Source of the DNA: Cycas panzhihuaensis
Lineage: Eukaryota; Cycadophyta
Length of the DNA: 64,000 nucleotides
NCBI GenBank assembly: GCA_023213395.1
Contig: CM041465.1
Coordinates: 744,001 to 808,000, forward strand
Reading direction: 5' to 3'
In this document: piece after piece, positions 34,741 to 46,999 of the stretch
How the letters are laid out: each line of letters starts with the position of its first letter
How positions within the stretch are numbered: the first letter of the stretch is position 1
Program-made: the position numbers and the translations under genes
The notes under the pieces: model-generated
Database searches by the model: none
What the model was told of the DNA's origin: nothing
Seen by the model: only the letters and a program-made list of their open reading frames with translations

Positions 34741-36817
34741 CCTCCTTAAGTCATTTTTAGGATCTTTTGCTCAATTTTTGAATGCTTCTCAAGGAAAAAC
34801 GCCCTGTGCTCTGTTATTACCTACTACTCCACTGTTGCTATAGGACCTGCACCTCTCCTCCAGCACCCAACTCTCCTTTGGTATGGCTAGGACATCTTCC
34901 CAGCCCTTCACACACCTTGGAGAGGGCCTCTTTGGAGAGATCTCAGCGTTTCCTTGCTCAGGTAGCCATCAAGCATCCTCAAAGTATAGGTGTTTCCTCC
35001 AACTTCATTAGTAGGGGTTCCAAACTTACTATTCTACAGCTCTTTGGGAGATTTCTTAGCCTTCTTTCAGCAGCTCTTGACTAAGGCAAAAGCCTCTTTA
35101 CTCTCTCTCAGGTATTTATTGGTTTAAGTTGCTTTCTTATCCAATTTATACCTTATTTTGCATGTCATCCCTAGTTCTTCTTGGTTTGCTCTTTGAAGGT
35201 TATTTTGTCTTGCTTTGGGCTATCCTTTCTCTTCCATTAGGGCCTCCTCTCCTGCATTTCTTACTCAAGACAGCGGCAAAGAGGGGTTACATAGGGTTTG
35301 GGTGAGAGGTGGGTGGATTTTGCACCACCTTCCATGCTCCTCAAGAGGCTCTTTGCCCCCCAAGCCTTCCCTTTTGCCCCGTGCTGGTATTGGAAATCAA
35401 ACAAGAGTTTGGTAGGCTATTCTTAGCCACTAAAAGTAGCACTATCACTAGTTGCAGTGCTAGTTTGGAGGCTTTCATCTTGATCCAGGTAACTCGCATA
35501 AGCCCCAGCTACTTGTCCCTTGCCCAACTTCCTTCCCGGTAACCCGGTTTACTTCCTATAGCACCCTGGATTGTTGCAGATCCTTTTGGGCTCCCTTTTG
35601 AACCTTGTTGCCTTTATTTCCAACCCTCTTGCATAGCCTTACCCTTGTTGCCTTGTGGCTTCTTGAGGGAGAGTAGGGTTGTTCCTTGTAGGAGGTGGGC
35701 CACTCTGAGGCTTACCAGTTCACTCGTCATTATTTGGGTTATTTTTCTGCTATAATTTATCATCATGATATTGAATACTAGCGTGCATGTATTTAAGTTT
35801 ATGCTTGCCTCATATTTACATGTATTGTTAGGATTTTCCATTGTATGCTAGCACCCTTTTTCTAGAAAGGGGGATATTGTCATTTACTTGCGGGTATTTG
35901 GAGGACGCAAAGGATCCATTCCTCTTTCCTCCTTCACGGGTAAGTGCTTCCATTTATGTTTTACTTTAGTATTTCATTTGTTACTAGCATTTTGTTCCTT
36001 TCCTTTCATTTCTTGGTATGTTAGTATTATTTTCGGGGAAGGTAAGGAAGCCCCACATTCCAGTCTATTGCAACCCTTCACGTCCATCGTGTCTTGTGGA
36101 GCAACTTCGAGTGCCTTGTGGGAACGTCGTCGCTTCATCACGCCTCTATTCTAGATACATACCTTTGCTCTACTCCCATCTCCCTTTTTTCTTTCATGTT
36201 TTGGTACAATAGTAATTAGCTCATCGGAAAGAGAAAGGGAAATCAACCTTTGTCTTAGTTTATATTTTGTTCACTTTATTTCTTGCATTATATTTGCTGT
36301 AGGAAAAGGTCCTAGGAAGTCCTCCCCTTTCACCTTTTTCTCTTCTCTCTTGCAAACTTCCCCCTTGCTTCACCAACTCACTTGCTTGGTTAGTTTGCTT
36401 ACACATACCATAACCCCTTCCCTTTGGTTATTCCCTTGTATTCTCTCGGATTTCCGCCTAGTCGGGTAGCCGAGGAGATCCCATTCGTAGGCTATTCGCT
36501 TGCCTACCCTTTCCTTGTTTCCCTTTGCTCTAGGGAAACCCTTGAAGGGTTTTCTCCTTCTCTTTTCGGCCATCCAAGGATGGGAGGATCCTTCCCTTAG
36601 GTCAACCTAGGCTAACCCTATACCTTTCCTCCTTGTTTGAAGTGGGGAACCACTTCCAGGTAACTAGATTCTATTTGCAGGTCCCAAACTCGTGCTCCGG
36701 TGCACGTGGTGCCACATGTGGTATTTGCCCTACTTGTAGGTCTCTTCTCAATTATGCCATCAACTACCCTTACCACTCCTACTCAGTTAGGTAGCTATTA
36801 TGTAGGCATGCATCCAC

Positions 36818-36834
36818 TGGTGACCATACTGGGG
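36818..36834 (+). other. Primer-binding-site-like sequence, element 2
   Basis: TGGTGACCATACTGGGG starts two bases after the LTR end and matches the site of element 1 in 14 of 17 bases. The priming tRNA was not identified. Confidence 0.65.
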
Positions 36835-37078
36835 ATTTGCCAGTAAGGGAGCTAGTTTCCACTCTTTTTCGTTGGTTTTATTACCTTTTGTGGTTTTCTC
36901 CTACTTCGTTCTCTTCGTTGGGCATCCCCCAATGCGTGTGCCTTTATCGCCCTTTCCTTTTCCTAACAGTGTTGGTTGACCTTGCATGTGATGCTTCTCT
37001 CATCGCTTACGTGGTCTACCTCCATTGTTAGAAGACCCCGAGTATCGTCCTCTTCCTTTATCAGATTCTGATTTGACT

Positions 37079-37780
37079 ATGGGGGGATACTCTTCTGATT
37101 GGGCCTACCACACTTCAGCTTTGGAAACCCATGATTTTCCTTCTTCTATTCTAGGATCCACCCAAGAGGGTGATGATCCCATCTACTACCCGAGTGACCA
37201 ACATCACCCACTTGACACCCATCCCTCTACCCATGTAGTAGAAGGATCTTTTCCTCTTGAGATTTACCACTTAGTTGGTGACTCTTATGAGGAACGTCCC
37301 AAGGGATCTACTTCATTCAAGGTCCCGTCTACCTCTTATGAGCATGTAGACACCCCTCCTACCGATGTGGTTGAAGCCTTTAACAAGTGCCATCGTGTCG
37401 CTCGTTTCCAACCTCATCCTAGATGGTTTGAGGATGCTTTTCATGGAGGAGCCTCTTCTTCTTCCGTTCCTCCCCCGCTTTCCTCATCCTTATCTACTCT
37501 TCCTGTAACAACCAATCCCTTCATGCCTACGCATGTGTCCCACTCCTTTCCTATTCTAGTTGTGAGGACACATGTTGCACCTTCTATCCCTCGCCAAGGT
37601 CCTAGTGTTTCAGGATATTCCCATGATATATCTTCCCTTCAGTTGAAGGTTAGCATGCCCTTCCCTAGCCAAACCAGTGTGCCATCCCCTAATGTGGTAC
37701 ATACTTTCCCTAGTAGGCTTATTGGTCCTACTAACCCTCCAGCCATTAGTCATGTGGGACCCACTCCCATGCACCCTTAA
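37079..37780 (+). pseudogene. gag: gag N-terminal region of element 2
   Basis: An open frame reads MGGYSSDWAYHTS from the ATG at 37079; the same frame extends upstream to 37025 without an ATG. It is rich in serine, proline and histidine, as is common for the N-terminal part of plant Gag, and runs about 234 codons to a stop at 37778-37780. No folded domain was recognised here. The downstream Gag core lies in other frames, so this is the upstream piece of one broken gene. Element 1 shares the start. Confidence 0.75.
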
Positions 37781-39062
37781 AATCAATCTATTGGTGCGTC
37801 CTTTTACATCCCCCTAGGGTATACTTCTCAACCTTGGGGGCAAGGTAGAAGAAACCACCTCCCAGCTTATGGAGTGGATCCGCTACACCCATATGGGGTT
37901 GCTCCACCTACAAGTGGCCCATTTGGGCAAAACCCAGTTCCACATCCATCTTTTCCATCATCTAGTGCAATCCCTTTTGCCATGCCTTCACAAGGGGACC
38001 CAACTCCCTTCTAAGGCACTTATCCTCAAGTCCCCTCTCAGCAAGGGGTGTTTCCTCAAGGAGGGATGGGTGTTCCACCCCTGTCTGCTCCTTGTTCACT
38101 ACCTACTACATCATTCGTTGATCCTATGGCCCAGGTGAGGGCACATCCCTTCATGGACTATAGATCAACGCTTTTATCCGTTGAGGCATTAAGAACCAAT
38201 TTGCCACCTCATCCTCCTGAAGTTCCTAGGTTTGACGGAACTTCGTCACAAGACCCAGCTAAACATGTGCGTAGTTTTTCTATGACATGCATAGACTACT
38301 AGGCATACGACCACATTTTAATGAAATTGTTTCCATGATCCTTATAGGGTGATGCCCTTAAGTGGTTTTACCATCTCCCTCCCCACTCTATTTATTCATT
38401 CCAGCAATTGGTGGATGAGTTCATCAACTATTTTGATGTAGCCCATCCATTCGAGAGCGGAATGAAATCCCTCCTATCATTCAAACAAGGTCACGATGAG
38501 ATGAATCATGACTTTGTGAGGCGATTCCATGACTTACTTCACTCCACTAAGGCAACATTGCCCAAGGAGTTGAAGAGAGATCTCTTCATTAATGCACTTC
38601 ATCCTGAAGATGTGGAAGTCCTTAAAATGGGGGTGACCACATGTGACTCCGTGATCACCAAGTGCTTTGCATTGGAGGTTATTGAGATCCAAGCCGGACT
38701 CAAGAAACCTCTTAAGCCCTCATAGCGACGTGAGGCACTACCTTCAACCAAAGATACCAAACCTTCACAACCTTCCAGGTCTTCCTCTCACCCGATTGAG
38801 ATGAACTTAGACCCCCTCACATCTGCCATACGCTCATTTGAGAGTACGATGAAGGAGCTTAAGCTCCAAGCCCCTTCATCTCTAACATCCAACAAACAAG
38901 TCCAACAAATAACTCAAGCTCCCCTCCCTAGGAATGGAAATGCCTAGTCCTCTCAAGCGGGGAAGTTAGATCCCTCGCTTGAGAAGAAGTGGTGCTCCAT
39001 TCATGGGGAGTGCTTCCATGATGACTCACATTGCAGGGCGCAGCATCTTCAGGATGCCTCTT
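37781..39062 (+). pseudogene. gag: gag core and zinc knuckle of element 2
   Basis: Capsid-type Gag sequence is visible as SVEALRTNLPPHPPEVPRFD (near 38180-38240), SFSMTCIDY then a stop where element 1 has W (38297-38299), GDALKWFYHLPPHSIYSFQQ (near 38350-38405), and an open 105-codon stretch at 38408-38725 with FVRRFHDLLHSTKATLPKEL. The C-terminal knuckle WCSIHGECFHDDSHC has the C-x2-H-x4-H-x4-C spacing (codons at 38993, 39002, 39017 and 39032), the form seen in Gag of plant Ty3/gypsy elements rather than the usual CCHC. A TGA ends the frame at about 39062. Several stops come from single transitions. Confidence 0.82.
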
Positions 39063-39310
39063 GACATGACTCTTCCTCTAAACGGGCCTCAAGGCCTAAT
39101 TTGGACTAACCAGTTCACAATGATCCATTCCCATAATATGGGGAACGTGATCGTAATACCCAAACCAAGAATAACCGGAACTGAGGAAGATCGCCTAATT
39201 CCTGTCCTTCCCATGATAAAGTGAAGGGCGTCAGGGATTCATCCTCTTCCTCTTGTTCCCCTAGCCGTCATGCCTCATCACCTTCGTAGCCCCAGAATAA
39301 GGGGAAGAAG

Positions 39311-40083
39311 GTGATCCAGTTGCTTGAGGTGACCCCTTATTATGCCCTCACACGATCTCAGACCACCAAGGAAGTAGAAGGTGCTTCTTCTTCTGCTCCT
39401 TCTAACCCTCTTCTGGAGAACCCTCCTCCAAAAATACCTCCCTTCCCCAAGGCTATTCTTGTACACCCAGGTCATTACGATTTCCAAAGGGCACTTACCT
39501 AGCCTACCACAAAGGATAAGCCCTTCTCCATCGTGGATGAGCTTCATACTGTTGCTGCAGGAATGTCCTTGATGGACATTTTGAGGAGTTGCCCTGAGCA
39601 GCGGGCCCTCCTCTTAGAAGCTTTAGGATCGAATGATGCCCATGTTCATGCTTTGGGTGTTACCCAAAGTTGTGAACCCATTATTTCGTTTGATCCTAAG
39701 GACCTTCCTCCCGCAGGTGAAAAGGAACATCAGTGGAACTTCCCATTCACTATTACTATCGATACACCAGATTGTACCCTTCGAAGGACTGTTGTCGACA
39801 ATGGTTCTTCCATGAACGCCATACCCTTGCGTGTCATGCAAGAGCTTGGTATTTCTATCTTGGAACCTGTTCCATGGTAATGCTAAAGATATGACGGTAT
39901 GAGAAGACCCCTTTAGGTTCTGTCGTGATTATGATCACCCTTGAGGGTAGGACTATCCTTGCTGATGTTGTAGTCCTCGACGTCAACGTCGACTACAACC
40001 TCCTTCTAGGTCATCCATGGCTCGACTAAATGGGAGTCGTGTGTTCGACTCTTTGGGGACAACTTAAATTCATTCATGATGGG
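39311..40083 (+). pseudogene. Aspartic protease region of element 2
   Basis: After the lead-in VIQLLEVTPYYALTRSQTTK (near 39313-39370), an open frame at 39533-39880 reads MSLMDILRSCPEQRALLLEA, then IDTPDCTLRRTVVDNGSSMN. The DNGSS is the protease active site with N replacing T, followed by VMQELGI. In another frame the domain continues to VDYNLLLGHPWLD and LWGQLKFIHDG (39985-40080), the usual plant protease C-terminus. At least one frameshift and in-frame stops (for example after HPWLD) break it. It would have processed Gag-Pol. Confidence 0.82.
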
Positions 40084-40086
40084 TGA

Positions 40087-41022
40087 ATGAGAATGGTTCC
40101 CCGTGAACACCCACTTACCAAACAAACTCACTCTGCTAATCTAGCAAACCAAGGTCCTTCTACACATGCCTTAGCTTGCTCTATTGGTATACCTAATTTG
40201 TCTAAAGAAGATCCTGCTTCTTCTTTCCCTAGTCTCACACAGTTTGCTCCTATTGGCGTTGGGAGCTATGGGTATCTTACTCGCTTTAGTGACAATGAGT
40301 CGTACGACAAAGATGAGGATTGTCTCAACCCCGTCTCTTTCCTTTGCACCAGTAGGTCATGCCCATTTCATTCTAGATCTCCATCTAGAACCCCTTTTGG
40401 TGAGACTAGCCACTCCTACGTATCATACGTCATCGCCCATGTTGACTCATCCATCGTTAGTTCTTCTCCTTCATCACTTCTCAGAGGTGATGGTTTCAAA
40501 GAACTACCTTTTGCTCCTTCCGAGGAGCCTCTTTTTTACTCTCCTTCAGAGTCTCACGAGGAGGTTGGGCAGCCTAATGACCACCATGATCTTACTGCCT
40601 CTACCTCCTCTAACACTTCATCTAATCGAAGTAAGGTCATCCATGGGGTGGATTACTTCGAGGATGATGAAGCCCTACTTGAGAACCTAGCAGGCTTCAC
40701 GCCTAACTTGCCTTCCGGCCACCACAGGCTTAGTCACCAGAAGATCCTTACAGTTGGATCCACACTTGCTGATCTGATCCCGTCTCCTATTCCACCTCCT
40801 CTTGTTGACCTTGCCCCTCTCCACTTCAAGGAGGGTAATGCCATGTGCATGGGGGAAACCCAAGACATAGTCTTGACCCCCGATCAGGTCATTAAGGTTG
40901 GGATAAAATGTTCTCCTGATGAAGTAAGGGAGTACTCTCTTTTGTTCCAAGAGTTTCAGGACATTTTCGCATGGGATTATGCTGACATGAAGGGAATTGA
41001 TCCCTCCATTTGTCACCCATAA
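40087..41022 (+). pseudogene. Protease-RT linker with RT N-terminus, element 2
   Basis: The longest open frame of the window (311 codons). It is rich in serine and low in complexity in the middle (GSYGYLTRFSDNESYDKDED). The last 50 codons read VGIKCSPDEVREYSLLFQEF and then FAWDYADMKGIDPSICHP, the typical lead into plant Ty3/gypsy RT. The frame stops at 41020-41022 and RT continues in another frame. Element 1 retains only its first part. Confidence 0.75.
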
Positions 41023-41818
41023 TCTCACCACCATCCCTGGTGCCCACCCCATGCGCTAGAAGTAGCGTCCCCTTCACCTGAAGCTCTCAGCCACTGTCAA
41101 GATGGAGGTTGAGAAGCTTCTAGATGTTGGGCTCATTACTTCCATTGACTACCCTAAGTGGGTCTCTAATATCGTCCTCGTTGATAAAAAGAACGGGGCG
41201 ATTTGTATATGTGTCGATTTCCGTAATATTAACAATGCTTATCCTAAAGACAACTTCCCGCTCCTCTTTATTGATCAAATTATTAATCATACCGCTGGAT
41301 TCGAAGTCATGTCCTTAATGGATGGCTTCTCTGGCTATAACCAAATTCAAATTTCTCCTGAAGACTACCAAAAGACGGCCTTCAGTACACCATGGGGTAC
41401 CTTTGCCTAAAAGGCAATGCCCTTTCGCCTTAAAAATGTAGGTGCTACTTACCAGAGAGCCATGCATTTCATCTTCCACGACCTCATTAATAACACATTG
41501 GAGGTCTTCATGGATGATATGATGGGCCTCTCTGTCGGGCCCATCATCCCTCTGACTTGCGAGCCATCTTTTCACGATGCCGCAAGTATCATATTAGTCT
41601 AAATCTTCTCAAGTGTGTGTTTGCCATTACCTCAGGCAAACTCCTTGGGTTTCTTGTATCCAAACAAGGAATTCAGATTGATCCTGACAAGGTCAGGGCT
41701 ATCCTTGACATGCCGCCTCCTAGAACCGAATGACAGATTAAGTCATTCCTAGGTAGGCTCAGTTTTCTCAGGCGCTTCTTAGTGGACTTCGTTGTAAGTG
41801 CTAAACCCCTTACGAACC
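41023..41818 (+). pseudogene. Reverse transcriptase of element 2
   Basis: RNA-directed DNA polymerase of a Ty3/gypsy element. Visible blocks are MEVEKLLDVGLITSIDYPKW (41102 on), ICVDFRNINNAYPKDNFPL, SLMDGFSGYNQIQISPED, KTAFSTPWGTFA then a stop, and MPFRLKNVGATYQRAMHFIF. The catalytic box is FMDD (41506-41517), replacing the usual Y/F-x-DD with both aspartates kept. Beyond it a frameshift, then CVFAITSGKLLGFLVSKQGI, IDPDKVRAILDMPP, a stop, and SFLGRLSFLRRF. The frame is cut at AKPLTNL by the solo LTR. Wording and order agree with plant Tat-like elements. Confidence 0.88.
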
Positions 41819-44526
41819 TGTTTCCTGGCTTCTGGGAATGGATACGGAATTACCAACTTAGGTAGGTGCAGGTATGTTTCTTGCTTTGTCGTCGCTTTCT
41901 TTTGATGAGTGTTTACTTGCATGTCTGCATGTATGTGACCTTGTAGACGACTTTGCCTTCATCTACACTTATTTTAGCCTATGAGGACTATAGCAGGGGC
42001 ACACTCCCAGCAAGTGTGGCACCCTAGTGGCCACTCCACTTCCCGCATTCTACCCTCCTCGCTCCAGGATCCACTTGGCTTGCGCCACCTCTACCCATGT
42101 GATGACCCGTCATTGTTTGGTTGACTTGCCACACAGTTTTAGCCCTATTTTTGCTCTTTTAGACCCATTTGCTGGCTTGTTTACCCCCAGGTAGGTGTCT
42201 CAGCCCCCTATTGGCTCTTTTTGTCATCGCGACTGAAGTTGGGTCAGGCTTGGTTTTGCCTCCGGGCAAATACTACCATGATTTTTGCAGTACCGCCGAA
42301 AAATCTGTGGTACCACAGATTTTGCGGCGGTATGACTATTCTAATTTATTTTTTAAAATCTGCCATGGCAATTTCACATTTATTGTGAAATTGCCACATG
42401 TCTCAGAACTTAACTCACTGCCAGTCGCACCCTAATCACTCGCTTTAGGGTTTAGGTTGGGTACTTAAGTCATCATTTACTCATTTTTGAAACTTTTGGC
42501 TCACTTTTTGGATTGCTCCTTAAGGAAACCATGCTCTGCTATGCTATTCTCTCTCGCCTCATCGCTATAGGACTGCGCCTCGTCCAATACCCAGCTCTCT
42601 TTTGGTGTAGCTAGGATATCTTCCCAACCCTTCACACACCTTGGAGAGGGCCCCTTTGGAGAGGTTTTAGTGGATTCTTGCCCGGGCAGCCATCAAACGT
42701 TCCAAGTGCAGGTGTTCTTCCTCCAACTCCATTAGCAGGGTTCCAAACCTGCTACACCATAATTTTTGGGCTAATTTCTTAGCCTCTCCTTACTGACCCT
42801 TGAGGCAAGCGCCTCTCCTCTTCCTCTCAGGTAATCATTGATTTGGGTTATTTTCCTTATGCAATTAATACCTTGTCTTGCTTGTCTCCTTGCTTGTCTT
42901 TGTAGGGATTGCTTTCCTCTTTATATTGGATTATTTTACTCCTATTATTAGTGCCCCCTTGCCTGCATTTGTTGCTCAAGGTAGTAGCAAAGAGGGTTGA
43001 CATAGGATTTGGGAGAGAGCTGGGTGGATTCTGTACCACCTTCCACGCTCCTCAAGTGGCTTTTAGCCCCCTAGACCTTCCCTCTTGCCCCATGCTGTCC
43101 TTGGCACTCAAACAAGGGTTTGTTGGGCCTCCCTTAGCCGCTGAAATTAGCATTGTCACATGTTGCAACACTGGTTTGAAGACTTATGCTTAGGTCTGGG
43201 AAACTCACATAAGTCCCGACTGCTTGTTCTTTGCCCAACCCTTTTCCCGGCAGCCCGATTTACTCTTTATAGCACCCCAGCTTGCCGTAGGTCTTCTTTG
43301 GCTCCTTCCAACTCTCTTGCTATTATTTTCCAACCATCCTTCTCAGCCTTGCCCTTGCTACCTTGTGGCCTTTTGGGAGAGGTTGGGGTTGTTCTTGCGG
43401 GAGGTGGGCCACTATAAGGCTTACCAGTTACTTTTTTTTTGTTTTGGTTGTCCTCCTTTACATATTATCATCATTGTGTTGATGCTAACATATATGTGTT
43501 TAAGTTTATATTTAGTTTGTATAGACTTGTACTGTTAGGATCTTTCCATTGCATGTTAGTACCCTTTATTTGGAAAGGGGGAGGTTGCCGTTTGCTTGTA
43601 AGTGTTTGAAAGCACAAAGGACCTTTCTCCATTTGTCCCTTTGCTGGTAAGTGCTCCCATGCATGTTGTACTTTCATACCTCATTTATTGCTAGTATTTG
43701 GTCTCTTTCTTTCCTTAGTTTTATACTTTAGTATTTTTCTGGGGAAGGTAAGGGAGCCCCTCATTCTGACCTGTTGCGACGCTTCATGACCGCCGTGCCT
43801 TGTGGAGTAGCTTTGGGTGCCTCTTGGGAGCGCCATCATCACGACACCCTTCCATTCTGGGTACACACTTTCACTCCACTCTATCCCCTTTTCCTTTTGA
43901 ATTTCCTTTATATAAGTAGTAATTAACTCATTGGAAATAGAAAGGAATCAACTTTGCTTTTGGTTCATGCTTTATTTACTTTGTTGCATGCATCTTCTTT
44001 ACCCATAGGAAAAGGTCTTAGGAAATTGTCCCTTTCACCTTTTTCCTCCCTTTGCCATGCAAGCTTCCTTCTCTCCTTATTATTTATGTGTTTGGTTAGT
44101 TTGCTTAGGCATACCTTGACCCACCTCCTTAGGTCATCCCTCTCATTTTCCCTTGGTTCACCGCTTTGCCAAATAACCAAGGTGACCCCGTTCATAGGCC
44201 GCTTGCTTGCCTATCCTTCTTTGTTTCCCGTTGCTCTAGGGAAACCCCTCGAAGGTTCCTCTCCTTCCCCTTCCAGCCATCTAAGGGTGGGAGGATCCTT
44301 CCCTTAGGTCAACCCAAGCTAACCCTATGCCTCCTCACCTCTTGTTCAAAGTGGGGGGATCACCCTTTGGTAGCTATATTTCATTACAGGTCCCAAACTC
44401 CCGCTCTGGCATATGGGGTGCCCTGCGTGGTATTTACCCTACTTATAGGTCTCTTTCTCGATCATATTATCACCTTCTTTTACCATACCTATTTAGTTAG
44501 GTAGCTATCCCATAGATGCGTGTCTA
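41819..44526 (+). mobile_element. Solo LTR nested between RT and RNase H
   Basis: A 2708-bp sequence homologous end to end with the LTRs of element 2 (TGTTTCCTGG ... GTGTCTA). It is flanked by a perfect 5-bp duplication GAACC (41814-41818, 44527-44531). No internal region is present, so it is the product of LTR-LTR recombination after insertion. It carries the U3 hairpin (42366-42396), a larger palindrome (42291-42332) and a TATA-like GTACTTAAGT (42461-42470). The ending TA probably arose from CA by transition. Removing it and one GAACC joins KPLTNL to LLKEGAPFAW in the pol reading. Confidence 0.92.
42291..42332. promoter_or_regulatory. 42-bp palindrome in solo LTR
   Basis: Two 21-bp arms meet at GTGGT|ACCAC and pair at 20 of 21 positions; the outer ends are TACCGCCG and CGGCGGTA. 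The 3' LTR of element 2 (about 51405-51460) keeps a decayed version with two GGTACC centres. Such a palindrome could form a cruciform or a stable RNA hairpin; function is unknown. Confidence 0.75.
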
Positions 44527-44531
44527 GAACC

Positions 44532-45050
44532 TATTGAAGGAGGGAGCTCCTTTTGCCTGGTCTGATAAGACCCAAAAGGCCTTCGAAGGACTCAAGGAAG
44601 CCCTTGCTTCCACTCCTATGCTAGCGCCTCCTCGATTCGATAGGGCCTTTGTCCTATACACCTCAGTGACTGATGAATCCTCGGGCGCTATGTTAGCTCA
44701 AGAAGATGACTCAAGAACTGAGAGAGCTCTTTATTTCATAAGTTGCACCCTCGTGGCTACTGAACTTAACTATTCTCCTACCGAGAAGGAGTGCCTCTCC
44801 TTGGTCCATGCGACCAAGAAGTTCAGACACTACTTACTTGGCAACACCACCAAGGTGATCGTTCAATCTGATCCCTTGCGCTACTTGCTCACTCGTTCAA
44901 ATTTGATGGGTAGGGTTGGTCGTTGGGCCATCCTGCTTCAAGAATTTGACCTTTATATCGTTAACTAGAAATCAAAGAAGGGAATGGTAGTGGCCGAGCA
45001 GCTCGCAGATGCCCCTATTCCTAACTCCTTTGGTGCCCCTGTCGACAATT
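44532..45050 (+). pseudogene. RNase H (Ty3/gypsy type) of element 2
   Basis: The frame at 44534-44968 opens with KEGAPFAWSDKTQKAFEGLK, the standard RT-RNase H tether, then FDRAFVLYTSVTDESSGAML, YFISCTLVATELNYSPTEKE, ATKKFRHYLLGNTTKVIVQS and D-PLRYLLTRS. This is the ordinary RNase H that degrades the RNA strand during reverse transcription. It is open for 144 codons and ends at a TAG after DLYIVN (canonical W changed). The first catalytic aspartate position is weakly conserved. Confidence 0.85.
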
Positions 45051-45059
45051 CTCTCCCTG

Positions 45060-46355
45060 ATGAATCTATATTAACGATTCAGGGCGTCTCTCCTCATCCA
45101 CTCATCGACAATGAGTGGTATGGTGATATAGTGTGGTATCTCACACAATAGCAATACTGCCCTGATGCTAGTAGTAAAGTTAGATCTCATATCCAGACTT
45201 CTGTTAGGTAATACTTCCTCGTGGGTGAAGTATTGTACAAGAGGTCCTTCGATGGGATCCTCCTCTGTTGCATCACTGCCGATGAAGCTGATCAAATACT
45301 CCGTGAATGCCACCATGGTATTTTTGGGGGTCACTTTAGGTGCTAGTCTATGGCTCAGACGATCCTTTGCATGGGTTATTTCTAGCCATCCCTCTTCAAG
45401 GATGCCCATGCCTTTGCTCTGAGATGTCAGCAGTCAGGAACATGCCAACATCTCCCATATGCCTTCCGAGGCCCTTCACCCCATTGTTTCTCCATGGCCT
45501 TTTGCCCAGTGGGGACTAGACCTCATTAGGGCTATCTCTCCACCTTCTCATTGCAACATAAGTTTATCTTAACTGCCATGGAGTATTTCACCAAATGGGT
45601 AGAGGCCATCCCCTTGATTACTACTCCAGGTAAAACGATAGCCACATTCGTTTACCAACACATTATTTGCCGTTTCGAGATTCCAGATGTCCTAATCACT
45701 GACAATGGAACCCTTTTTTGTAATAAGGAGATGGATGAGCTTTGCGAGAAGTTCAAGATTTCTCACAAAACTTCTTCTCCTTACTACCCCGTGCAATGGC
45801 CAAGTGGAGTCTTTCAATAAGACTCTCATCAGTATCCTAAAGAAAACCATTGCTTAGTCCCAAAAGGATTGGCACCTTCAGCTGCTCTCTGCTTTGTGGG
45901 CTTACCGTACCTCTATCCATTCCACCACGGGAATGACCCTATTCTCCTTGGTCTACGGTACTGAGGCGGTACTCCCGCTGGAGGTGGAGATTCCCTCTTT
46001 ACAAGTCTCCCTTTGAGGTCTCATCGATGAAGAGTCGATCCGTCAGGCTCGCCTTTTGGACCTCGAGGCTTTGGACGAGAGACACTTAGCCACTTATCAG
46101 GCTAACATGGCGTCCAAAGCTCGCTCGCAAAGGACCTATGATAAACATCTTCGTTCCCATCCTTTGTTTCTTGGGGACCATGTCCTCAAGCTTGAATATC
46201 TCCATGACCGTTTGACCAAGTTTAAACCCCGATGGGTTGGCCCTTCCATCATTATCGAGACCCTTGGTAATGGTGCTTATAGGATTGCCACCCTGGAAGG
46301 GCTTGAATTTGAGAAAGCTATTAATGGAAAATTCCTTAAGAAATTTTATGTATGA
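45060..46355 (+). pseudogene. Integrase of element 2
   Basis: The integrase joins element DNA to the host. The N-terminal zinc region is visible as ECHHGIFGGHF (45304 on) and RCQQ (45421 on), the second cysteine of the pair being lost at a frameshift. The catalytic triad is visible: D in FAQWGLDLI (45519-45521), D in LITDNGTLF (45701-45703) and E in NGQVESFNK (45807-45809). The last two are 106 bases apart, i.e. the D-35-E spacing plus a one-base shift. The C-terminal part (46056-46355) is open and ends FEKAINGKFLKKFYV, with KPRWVGPSIIIETLGNGAYR typical of plant Ty3/gypsy. No chromodomain was seen. Stops and frameshifts inactivate it. Confidence 0.88.
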
Positions 46356-46944
<589 letters not shown>

Positions 46945-46999
46945 AATCATGTGTTACATCATACATATAGGAAGTCGGTGTCCTCATAGGGGGGGTACA

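Larger units (their letters stand above)
34094..36816 (+). repeat. 5' LTR of element 2
   Basis: It starts TATTTCCTAGC (TG changed to TA) and ends GCATCCA; length is 2723 bp. Similarity to 50956-53660 runs the whole length with scattered substitutions, clearly more than between the LTRs of element 1 if small indels are set aside. It shares its termini and U3 plan with the LTR of element 1 but is a distinct subfamily in the middle. A hairpin lies at 34636-34668 and a TATA-like GTATTTAAGT at 34731-34740. Confidence 0.92.
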
